This document shows, one piece after another, positions 1 through 6,854 of a DNA stretch of 34,803 bases. The DNA is from JBCDGZ01 sp038750655. Lineage in GTDB: Bacteria; Bacteroidota; Bacteroidia; Chitinophagales; Saprospiraceae. The notes under the pieces were generated by a model. That model had not been told where the DNA came from. It saw only the letters and a list, made by a program, of their open reading frames with translations, and did no database searches. The DNA lies in assembly GCA_038750655.1 (NCBI GenBank), contig JBCDGZ010000080.1:1-34803 (forward strand), in the 5' to 3' direction. Every line of letters begins with the position of its first letter. Positions within the stretch are counted from its first letter, which is position 1. Made by a program: the position numbers and the translations under genes.

Positions 1-1428
1 AAAGGAAACGAAAAATCAAAAAATAATAGGTATCAATACTTGTTTGAGGAGATTTTAAAACAAAAAAAATACGATGAACAAAAGTTAATCGCTAAATTGG
101 GCTATTCGGCTAACCCCAATGGCTTCTCTGTCGCCAAAAATTACTTATATCAACTCTTATTACGCTGCTTGCGCAATTATAACAACAACTCCCGATCGGC
201 GCAAATGCAGGTGGCGGAGCTGCTAATCGATGTCGAAATCCTGTATCGAAAAGGCCTGTTCAAAAACTGTTTTAAACTCCTTCAGAAGGGAATTAGAATT
301 GCGACAAAATTCGACCTCACCATCTATCATTTGACGCTTCTTCGGTGGGAAACTCAACTCAGCTATTACCTTAATGAAACCGTAGAATTATCGAAAAAGT
401 ACGAATCACTCTTCTCGGAAAGGCAACAACTGTTGCAGGCAGTGACGAATGAATCTGGGCTGGAATGTCAATACTTGGATGCCAGGGTTAATGGAGAGTT
501 GGATTGCGATAGCCCCACCTTAGGGCAGCTTGAAAAAGACAATATTACGATAAGGGCCAGATATGCTTTTTACAGCTTTCGCGATATTCACTATCGCTCT
601 AATCGGCAAGGAGAACAGGGGTATCGAAGCAATTTGGAAGCCATGGAATACTTCGAGAAAATTCCGGCTTTTCGGGAAAATTACAAAGAGTTGCACCTGG
701 AGATCATTTACAACTATTTGAAGAGCATGCTGGTGACCAATCGATTTGATCAGTTTGCACAAGAACATCAAAGGTTACTGACTTTCAAAGTGCCTCCTCC
801 CCATCATCACCTCAAACTGTTGAAAGATTGCTTGGTGATGAACCTCCTTAGTACCTACCATACCTACAAGGGGCAGTTTAGTCGAGTCATTGATGAGATT
901 TTACCGCAGTACAATCATTATTTGCAGCGACGGATTAAGGTGCGCTTTTTGAAACGGGAGATTTGGACGATGGGAATGATTAGCTGGACTTTGCTGGCGC
1001 TTAAGAGGCGGGAAGAGAGTTTTGAATGGTTGATGATGGCCGAGCAGGATATTGACCGAAATATCCACGAAGACCAGTACCTGCTTTTCCGTTTTCTGGC
1101 TTTGGCTTTACATTTTGAGTTGGAGAACTTCCGTCTAATGGAATCGATCAATAAATCTTTGCAGCGTTTTATGGACCTCAGAAATAAGGATAATGCGGTT
1201 GAAATCAACTTCCTTAAGTTCTCCCGGAAAGTCGCCAATCCTTCCATTGATCGAGCGGTGCGGATGAAAGCACTACGGAAGTTGAGAGCAGACTTGTTGT
1301 CTATTGATATTGAGGTGATGAGGGAAAGCACTATTAAGGTTTTTAGCCTAGTCAACTGGATCAATCGCAATCTGGGCGATGACCCGCGAAGATACTACAA
1401 TCTCGACGATCTGCCAGACCAACCTTAG
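1..1428 (+). CDS. Helical-repeat protein of unknown function, 5' end cut by window edge
   Basis: The frame is open from base 1 with no stop. The first start-like codon is a TTG at 40, but the codons before it already read as protein, so the true start is probably upstream of the window. At least 462 residues are present. They look almost entirely alpha-helical, rich in Leu, Arg, Glu and Tyr, with no signal peptide and no membrane segment. From memory, Bacteroidota genomes carry many cytoplasmic proteins of this look. Their N-terminus reads roughly LSxSEKRYFK, followed by a segment like the 'LFEEILKQKKYDEQKL' and 'AKNYLYQLLLRCL' seen here, which would mean a few dozen residues are missing. A TPR-like scaffold is plausible but no catalytic motif is visible. 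The stop codon overlaps the end of convergent yebC by 4 bp. Function unknown. Confidence 0.75.
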   Translation, partial: KGNEKSKNNRYQYLFEEILKQKKYDEQKLIAKLGYSANPNGFSVAKNYLYQLLLRCLRNYNNNSRSAQMQVAELLIDVEILYRKGLFKNCFKLLQKGIRIATKFDLTIYHLTLLRWETQLSYYLNETVELSKKYESLFSERQQLLQAVTNESGLECQYLDARVNGELDCDSPTLGQLEKDNITIRARYAFYSFRDIHYRSNRQGEQGYRSNLEAMEYFEKIPAFRENYKELHLEIIYNYLKSMLVTNRFDQFAQEHQRLLTFKVPPPHHHLKLLKDCLVMNLLSTYHTYKGQFSRVIDEILPQYNHYLQRRIKVRFLKREIWTMGMISWTLLALKRREESFEWLMMAEQDIDRNIHEDQYLLFRFLALALHFELENFRLMESINKSLQRFMDLRNKDNAVEINFLKFSRKVANPSIDRAVRMKALRKLRADLLSIDIEVMRESTIKVFSLVNWINRNLGDDPRRYYNLDDLPDQP

Positions 1429-2186
1429 GCTTCGGCTTCCAAGGCTGCGGCCAGCTCCTCCGTCATTTCGAGATTGTGAAATACTGCTTGTACATCATCA
1501 TCGTCTTCGAGGGCCTCAATGAGTATTAACGCTTTGCGGGCGGCGCTCAGGTCTAGGGTAGTGGTGGTCGTCGGGATTCTTTCTAGCACTGCACTCTTCG
1601 CCTCTATGTTGATCTCTTCCAGCTTTTTCTGCATATTCCCAAAGTCGGGGAAATCAACCGTAACGGTTACCTCGCCGTTTTCTGCGTCTATTTCCAGATC
1701 TTCGGCACCGCCGTCAATCAGCTCCAGCTCCAATTCTTCCGGGTCCTGGTCATTGAGGTGGAGAATAAAAATGCCTTTGCGTTCGAAGAGGAAATCGACC
1801 GATCCGGAGGTGGCCAGGTTGCCGCCTCGTTTGCTGAAGATGGCGCGGATATGAGAGACGGTGCGCTGGGTATTATCGGTGGTGGTTTCAACGAAGACGG
1901 CGACGCCGCCGGGGGCGTAGCCCTCGTAGGTGGGCTGGAAAATGGCTCCGCTATCCGAATCTAGGGCCTTTTTGATGGCCCGCTCAACATTCTCCTTGGG
2001 CATATTGGCTCCCTTAGCATTGGCGATAGCCAGGCGGAGGCGCGGATTAAAATCAGGGTCTCCACTGCCGCCCTCCTTCACCGCCACTGCAATTTCTTTG
2101 ATGATTCTTGAGAAAATCTTGGAACGCTTGGCATCCGCCACTCCCTTCTTTCTTTTAATCTTCGACCATTTATTATGACCTGCCAT
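1425..2186 (-). CDS. yebC: YebC/PmpR (TACO1) family protein
   Basis: The 253-residue product has the hallmark N-terminus MAGHNKWSKIKRKKG and continues with IFSRIIKEIAVAVKEGG and the PKENVERAIKKA segment, all diagnostic of the YebC/TACO1 family. The family is about 240-250 residues long, so this gene is full length. Members were described first as DNA-binding regulators (PmpR) and more recently as translation factors acting on difficult peptide stretches such as polyproline. The sequence does not say which role applies here. The protein is cytoplasmic, and its C-terminal part is acidic (EALEDDDD). ATG at 2186 is the natural start. A 21-bp palindrome (2205-2225) lies 18 bp upstream of the start codon. 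The gene is divergent from the nitrilase gene and converges with the preceding gene with a 4-bp overlap. Confidence 0.96.
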   Translation of the reverse strand: MAGHNKWSKIKRKKGVADAKRSKIFSRIIKEIAVAVKEGGSGDPDFNPRLRLAIANAKGANMPKENVERAIKKALDSDSGAIFQPTYEGYAPGGVAVFVETTTDNTQRTVSHIRAIFSKRGGNLATSGSVDFLFERKGIFILHLNDQDPEELELELIDGGAEDLEIDAENGEVTVTVDFPDFGNMQKKLEEINIEAKSAVLERIPTTTTTLDLSAARKALILIEALEDDDDVQAVFHNLEMTEELAAALEAEA

Positions 2187-2204
2187 AACTCACTAGCTTA
2201 GGTT

Positions 2205-2225
2205 TTTCGATAGAATCTATCGAAA
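2205..2225. promoter_or_regulatory. 21-bp palindrome between yebC and nitrilase gene
   Basis: Perfect 10-bp arms (TTTCGATAGA and TCTATCGAAA) flank a single central base. The palindrome sits 18 bp upstream of the yebC start and about 98 bp upstream of the nitrilase start. Its length and symmetry fit a dimeric regulator's operator. As RNA it would have only a one-base loop and no U-tract, so it makes a poor terminator. The regulator is unknown. Confidence 0.5.
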
Positions 2226-2323
2226 GAAAATGTATTACAATAATAATTATTCGTTGAAAACGAGTCAAATTTACAAAAAAAATAAGGAGCTTGCACGGCC
2301 AAATTTTCCTTAAACAGCGAATT

Positions 2324-3268
2324 ATGCAGACAAAGAATAGCATCAAAATCGGCATCGTCCAGGACGGCCCCGTCCACCTCAACCTCCCCCAAAGTCTTGA
2401 AAAGGCCAGCGACCTCATTAGCCAGGCCGCCGCCCAGCAGGCTGACCTCGTCGTCTTCGGCGAAACCTGGCTCAGTGGCTACCCCGCCTGGCTGGACCAC
2501 TGCCCCCACGTCGCTCGCTGGGACTACGAACCCGCCAAACAAGTCTTTGCCCGCATGTACGAGAGCGGTATCGAAGTGCCCGGCCCCGTCACCGAGCTAC
2601 TGGCCAAACAAGCCCGGCAGCACCAGCTCTACATCGGTATAGGCGTCAATGAAATCGTTCGCTCTGGCGTCGGCAACGGTACCATCTACAACAGCTTTCT
2701 GCTCTTCGGTGCCAACGGCGAGCTGCTGCTGCACCACCGCAAACTCATGCCTACCTACACCGAAAAGATGATCTACGGGCTGGGCGACAGCCGAGGCCTA
2801 CGCACGGTCCAAACCCCCTTCGGGCGCATCGGCGGCCTCATCTGCTGGGAACACTGGATGCCCCTGACCCGCCAAACCCTGCACAACTGCGGCGAAACCA
2901 TCCACCTGGCCCTCTGGCCCAACGTCCACGAAATGCTGCAAATCGCCAGCCGCGCCTACGCCTTCGAAGGCCGAACCTTCGTCGTCGCCGTCGGCCAGCT
3001 GATGCAAGCCAGCCAATTCCCGCCAGAGCTGCAACTGCCCGACTACCTGCAGCCCGACAGCCCCGTGCTCAAAGGAGGCAGTAGCATCATCGCTCCCAAC
3101 GGCCACTACCTTCTTGACCCTCAGTACAATGATAAAACCCTGATCGTTCACGAGATCGAAGACCTTTCCATGGTCGCCCGAGAAAAGATGAGTTTGGATA
3201 CCTCCGGGCACTACAATCGCCCCGATGTTTTTGATTTTAAAGTAAAAAATCCTCCTACTGAGGGCTGA
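2324..3268 (+). CDS. Nitrilase (carbon-nitrogen hydrolase, branch 1 type)
   Basis: Predicted to hydrolyse a nitrile to its carboxylic acid and ammonia in the cytoplasm. The 314-residue product carries the Glu-Lys-Cys triad of the nitrilase superfamily: E47 in VFGETWLSGYP, K140 in HHRKLMPTYTEK and C174 in LICWEHWMPL. The CWEHWMPL context and the GETWLSGYPAW segment match true nitrilases rather than amidases or N-carbamoyl hydrolases. Length is normal (300-350). I chose ATG 2324. An in-frame TTG at 2291 would add a non-homologous 11-residue leader, whereas the core strand IKIGIVQDGPV starts right after the ATG. Codon third positions are overwhelmingly C for most of the gene and turn A/T-rich over the last ~50 codons. 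The gene overlaps the convergent HAD phosphatase gene by 14 bp. Substrate unknown. Confidence 0.9.
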   Translation: MQTKNSIKIGIVQDGPVHLNLPQSLEKASDLISQAAAQQADLVVFGETWLSGYPAWLDHCPHVARWDYEPAKQVFARMYESGIEVPGPVTELLAKQARQHQLYIGIGVNEIVRSGVGNGTIYNSFLLFGANGELLLHHRKLMPTYTEKMIYGLGDSRGLRTVQTPFGRIGGLICWEHWMPLTRQTLHNCGETIHLALWPNVHEMLQIASRAYAFEGRTFVVAVGQLMQASQFPPELQLPDYLQPDSPVLKGGSSIIAPNGHYLLDPQYNDKTLIVHEIEDLSMVAREKMSLDTSGHYNRPDVFDFKVKNPPTEG

Positions 3269-3944
3269 GGAAAGTCTGCAATTCCGACATGCTATTGACT
3301 TCATAAGTTGGCTGAATACCCGAAGCATTGTCTTTGCCCTGCGGGTTAAACCAGCAGGTGTTCAGCCCGTATTGGTACCCGCCCTTAATGTCCGAACTCA
3401 AGCTATCACCAATGACCAAGGTTTGCTCCTTCTCCGGATACCCAAGGTGCTGGAAGGTGTAGTCAAAAAATCCTTTATGGGGCTTGGAAACACCGATTTC
3501 GTCCGACACTACGATCAAGTCAAAGTAGGGGCCCAACTGCGTATGCCGCAGGCGAGGTCGCTGCACCTCCTTCAGCCCATTGGTAATCATCACCAGCCGG
3601 AATTGGCCCCGCAGGCGATCCAAAAGGGCCTTGGCCCCGGGAATCAGAAAGTCGGTATTGGCAAGCCGATAGAGATAATCTCGACCAAAGGCTTCCCCGT
3701 CTGCCTTCAGCTCAATGGCCTCCAGAAACTGTACGAAGCGCTCCTTGCGCAGCTCGTCCTGCGTCATCCGGCCTTCCTCAAAAGCCGTCCAGCATGCTTT
3801 ATTGATTTGGTGATAAGTGTGCAGGTGATGGGCTTGGAAGGGAATCCCTTTAGCTTCAATACTGCCGCGCAAAGCGTGCTGCTCAGAGCGATCAAAGTCA
3901 AAGAGGGTATTGTCGGCGTCAAAGAGGAGGTGATGGTATTTCAT
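3255..3944 (-). CDS. HAD-superfamily hydrolase, YjjG-like nucleotidase
   Basis: A 229-residue phosphatase of the haloacid dehalogenase fold. All four motifs are present: the nucleophile motif DADNT (D9, D11), T121 in MITNGL, K154 in GVSKPHKGFF, and D180/D185 in IGDSLSSDIKGG. The helical cap between residues 15 and 100 and the opening MKYHHLLFDADNTLFDFD resemble YjjG, a house-cleaning 5'-nucleotidase that removes non-canonical pyrimidine nucleotides. That substrate assignment is by similarity only. Length matches the family. The 3' end overlaps the nitrilase gene. The uracil-DNA glycosylase gene lies upstream on the same strand, about 150 bp away, so a loose nucleotide-damage theme is possible but unproven. 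Confidence 0.85.
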   Translation of the reverse strand: MKYHHLLFDADNTLFDFDRSEQHALRGSIEAKGIPFQAHHLHTYHQINKACWTAFEEGRMTQDELRKERFVQFLEAIELKADGEAFGRDYLYRLANTDFLIPGAKALLDRLRGQFRLVMITNGLKEVQRPRLRHTQLGPYFDLIVVSDEIGVSKPHKGFFDYTFQHLGYPEKEQTLVIGDSLSSDIKGGYQYGLNTCWFNPQGKDNASGIQPTYEVNSMSELQTFLSPQ

Positions 3945-3970
3945 GTTTTTTATTTGATCAAAAGGGTATT

Positions 3971-4051
3971 TTATTCAAGTACAGCAGAGATTTCATCGAT
4001 AAAATCTAGAACCTCGTTTATTCTTTTAATGTATTCCTGTCTGCTTTGCAT
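3971..4051 (-). pseudogene. Remnant of an AraC-type regulator N-terminus (26 codons)
   Basis: Read on the minus strand from ATG 4051, 26 codons give a peptide beginning MQSRQEYIKRINEVLDFI and then stop at 3971. From memory, this resembles the start of AraC/GyrI-like regulators, where a segment like 'xxEYIxRINxVxDYIExN' is the first helix before the helix-turn-helix. Nothing resembling the helix-turn-helix follows. I take it as a decayed fragment in the gap between the HAD and glycosylase genes. A short functional peptide cannot be excluded. A REP-like repeat begins 5 bp beyond its start codon. Confidence 0.4.
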
Positions 4052-4055
4052 TTTT

Positions 4056-4082
4056 ACGCCTTTGGCGTTTTGGGTTGACGGT
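4056..4082 (+). repeat. REP-like dispersed repeat, copy A
   Basis: The repeat has a CGCC-TTT-GGCG mini-palindrome followed by a TTTTGGG..GACGGT tail. A near-identical 27-mer occurs at 19471-19497, and a reverse-oriented relative at 19571-19609. All three are intergenic. Confidence 0.6.
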
Positions 4083-4093
4083 GATGTTATGGG

Positions 4094-4684
4094 TTAGGTG
4101 CCTAAAACCTCTCGAACCCGACCCTGCAAAGCCGGCACCACCGCCTCCTCAAACCAAGGGTGCTTGCGCAGCCAGATGCCATTGCGGGGCGAGGGGTGGA
4201 CCAGCGGGAAAAACTCGGGCAGATAGTCTTCGAAAGCCATCACAGTTTCGGTGAGGTTGCGCTGGCGGCGTCGGCCAAGGTAGTATTTTTGGGCGTACTG
4301 ACCAATTAAAAGGGTGAGGCGGAGCTGGGGGAGTTGATCTAGTAGAGACTGGTGCCATCGAGGGGCGCATTCTGGGCGAGGGGGGAGATCGCCAGATTTA
4401 CCTCTTCCGGGGTAGCAGAAGCCCATAGGGATGATGGCAATCTGCTGAGGATCGTAGAATTGCTCGTCGCTCAGGTCCATCCATTGACGGAGGCGGCGTC
4501 CGCTGGCATCGTCCCAGGGGATGCCGCTGGCGTGGACTTTGGAGCCGGGGGCTTGGCCGATGATGAGGATGCGAGCATTGGGAGCAGCACTAACCACGGG
4601 GCGCGGGCCCAGCGGCAGGTGATCAGCACAGAGGGTACAACGCTGAATTTCTTGGAGCAATTGATTGAGGGACGCTGCTGCCAT
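4094..4684 (-). CDS. Uracil-DNA glycosylase family protein with 4Fe-4S cysteines
   Basis: A 196-residue DNA-repair glycosylase expected to excise uracil, or a related deaminated base, from DNA. Motif A is GQAPG (43-47) and motif B is HPSPRN (163-168). Four cysteines are placed as in the Fe-S-dependent UDG families 4 and 5: C16 and C19 as CTLC near the N-terminus, then C90 and C106 separated by the usual 16 residues, so a 4Fe-4S cluster is likely. The residues after GQAPG (SKVHASGIPWDDASG) differ from the family-4 pattern GEAPGxxEDxxGxPFVG, so base specificity may differ. ATG 4684 is the natural start. The NhaC-type antiporter gene lies upstream on the same strand with only an 11-bp gap, so the two may be co-transcribed. 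Confidence 0.85.
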   Translation of the reverse strand: MAAASLNQLLQEIQRCTLCADHLPLGPRPVVSAAPNARILIIGQAPGSKVHASGIPWDDASGRRLRQWMDLSDEQFYDPQQIAIIPMGFCYPGRGKSGDLPPRPECAPRWHQSLLDQLPQLRLTLLIGQYAQKYYLGRRRQRNLTETVMAFEDYLPEFFPLVHPSPRNGIWLRKHPWFEEAVVPALQGRVREVLGT

Positions 4685-4695
4685 GAAGCACTGAT

Positions 4696-6762
4696 TTAAT
4701 CGACCACTTTTCCGAATCGCATGACGATGGCGTACAGCGTTCCCAAACTGGCCACTAGGATCAGCAGGGACATTAGGAGGCCACCGCCCAGGAAGGTGAC
4801 CAGCGTACCGCCGATCAGGCTGACGCTTCCGACAGTCAGGGCATAGGGCATCTGGGTTTGAACGTGGTCGATGTGGTTGCAGTCGGAGGCCAGAGAGCTA
4901 AGGATAGTCGTATCGGAGATGGGGGAGCAGTGGTCGCCGAGTACGGAGGCGGCCAGTACGGTGGCGATCACATTGAGCAGCAGCTCCATGCTGACCTCCG
5001 GGGCGATGCCCTGACTTTGGCAGACGGCCCAGGTGGTGGGGATGGCAATGGGGTAGAGGATGGCCATGGTGCTCCAGCTTGAGCCGGTGGAGAAGGCGAT
5101 TAGAGCGGAGAGGATGAATATGATGCCGGGTAGGGCATAAGGACTGACGCTGTCTTGCACGAGTAAGGTCAGGTAGTTGGCCGTGTAAAGTTCCTCGGTG
5201 GTGATGGCCAGCGACCAGGCCAGGGTGAGGATCATCAGTGCAGGGAGCATGGTTTTGAAGCCGGTGCCAAGGGTGTGCATGGTGTCGAACAGCGACATGA
5301 TGCGGCTGCTTAGGGTTAGGATAATGGCCAGCAGAACGCCGGAGAGGGAGGCCCAGAGGAGGGCGACGTAGGAATCCGAGCTGCCAATTAGGGTGCCCAG
5401 CTTCATAAAAAAGGAGGGTTGATCGCCATCGGAGAGGCTGCCCAGCGCCCCCCAGATGTCTCCCCAGCCTTGGGTGGAGACGCCTGCGGCCAGCAGCTCC
5501 CCTTGCAGGGCGTCCATCCCACTGCTGACGAGGCCGTAAATGGTCATTAGGATGACGGCGAGGACGGGCAGGGCGGCATTGTGCCATTTGAGGGGGGCAC
5601 CCTCGACGGGGCTAAGGTCCTCCATGTTAGGCTCGTCGTCGCCGGGCGTGGCGGCAGGAGAGACCTGCCCGGTGCTGCGGGCCCGCAGCTCCGCCTTCAG
5701 CATCTTCCCGTAATCTCGCTTGGTGTAGATCAAAATCAGAATGAACGAAAGGGTGAGAATAGGGTAGAAGGAGTATTTGAGGGAGCTGATGAAAATGGCG
5801 TAGGGACTGAGCGAAGCATCAAAATTATCCAGCAATTTGATTCCCCCCTCAATATAGCCCAGCTCGGCTCCAATCCAGGTCGTAATAAAGGCCACGGCGG
5901 CTACCGGCGCTGCGGTACTGTCCACAATATAAGCCAGCTTCTCTCTGGAGATTTTAAACTTATCGGTCACACTCCGCATCGTATTCCCCACAATCAAGGT
6001 ATTGGCATAGTCATCAAAAAAGATCGCTACGCCAAGTAGCCAAGTGATGAATTGGGTGCTGCGCGGCGATCGGGCGTATTTGGAGAGCGACAAAACCACT
6101 CCAGCCATCCCTCCATTGCGAGAAATGATGGCTACCATCCCCCCAATCAACAGCGAAAAGACAATGACAGAAAGATGCCCCCCGTCGTTGAGGGCCTTGA
6201 TGACATATTTTTCAATAACCTCCAAAAAGCTGCTAAACAGATAGCCCACCCGTAAGCCACTGACAACGAAGGCACCAGCCCAAATACCGACAAACAAAGA
6301 GATGATGACTTCTTTGAAAACCAAGGCCAGCCCAATGGCAATTAATGGCGGAAGGATGGAGAGCCACAGCGGGATGCTGCGGATTCTGTATTGCCCAGGA
6401 CCCGTTTCTGAAATATGAAAGAGTTGATAGCTCCCCTGGCTTGGATTTTCAATAAAAAGTAACTGCCCCTTTTGATCCGTCTCCATCGCGGTGCTGGCTG
6501 TTCCCGCCTTAAATTCCAGTCGCTTCGCCTCGCCATTCACACTGATCGTATCAAAGCCACTGCTGAGTCCGGCGGCCTTAAAAACAAGCTGCTCCACACC
6601 TCCCTCATTGTTCATCGACAGACTGTAGTCTTGCAGAGCTACGCGCTCCAGTGCAGGAGGAGCTGGCGGAGCCGGTGGCAGGCTATCTGTCGCTTCTTGG
6701 GCATTTAAATTGACAGATAATGTACAAAAGAACAGTAAAGTTAAGAGGTGTTGGAACTTCAT
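4696..6762 (-). CDS. NhaC-family Na+/H+ antiporter with exported N-terminal extension
   Basis: A 688-residue inner-membrane secondary transporter. Residues 1-21 form a signal peptide ending LNAQ. Residues ~22-130 are a soluble Pro-rich and beta-rich segment with no hydrophobic stretch. From ~131 to the end come about a dozen hydrophobic helices with NhaC-type features such as AIFFDDYANTLIVGNTMR, DSTAAPVAAVAFI, FSTGSSWSTMAILYPIAIP and LGDHCSPISDTT. NhaC proteins exchange external protons for internal Na+. The core is complete. The signal peptide plus ~110-residue extracytoplasmic domain is unusual compared with classic NhaC (~450-500 residues). A hydrophilic loop lies near residues 365-390. 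The gene is divergent from the VCBS-repeat protein across 92 bp. Confidence 0.88.
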   Translation of the reverse strand: MKFQHLLTLLFFCTLSVNLNAQEATDSLPPAPPAPPALERVALQDYSLSMNNEGGVEQLVFKAAGLSSGFDTISVNGEAKRLEFKAGTASTAMETDQKGQLLFIENPSQGSYQLFHISETGPGQYRIRSIPLWLSILPPLIAIGLALVFKEVIISLFVGIWAGAFVVSGLRVGYLFSSFLEVIEKYVIKALNDGGHLSVIVFSLLIGGMVAIISRNGGMAGVVLSLSKYARSPRSTQFITWLLGVAIFFDDYANTLIVGNTMRSVTDKFKISREKLAYIVDSTAAPVAAVAFITTWIGAELGYIEGGIKLLDNFDASLSPYAIFISSLKYSFYPILTLSFILILIYTKRDYGKMLKAELRARSTGQVSPAATPGDDEPNMEDLSPVEGAPLKWHNAALPVLAVILMTIYGLVSSGMDALQGELLAAGVSTQGWGDIWGALGSLSDGDQPSFFMKLGTLIGSSDSYVALLWASLSGVLLAIILTLSSRIMSLFDTMHTLGTGFKTMLPALMILTLAWSLAITTEELYTANYLTLLVQDSVSPYALPGIIFILSALIAFSTGSSWSTMAILYPIAIPTTWAVCQSQGIAPEVSMELLLNVIATVLAASVLGDHCSPISDTTILSSLASDCNHIDHVQTQMPYALTVGSVSLIGGTLVTFLGGGLLMSLLILVASLGTLYAIVMRFGKVVD

Positions 6763-6854
6763 TTCGTAATTTTAGATTTTTGTACTGGGAGTACTCCGAT
6801 TGGCTTCCCAGCCTGAATTAACAAATTAATCAGCAGATCACCAAATCACACGAA

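Noticed and set aside
2291..2323. TTG start for the nitrilase at 2291
   Set aside because: It adds a leader with no homology; the family core begins immediately after ATG 2324.
4696..4760. Frameshift or truncation of the antiporter C-terminus
   Set aside because: The reading frame is intact to a plausible end; no sign of damage.
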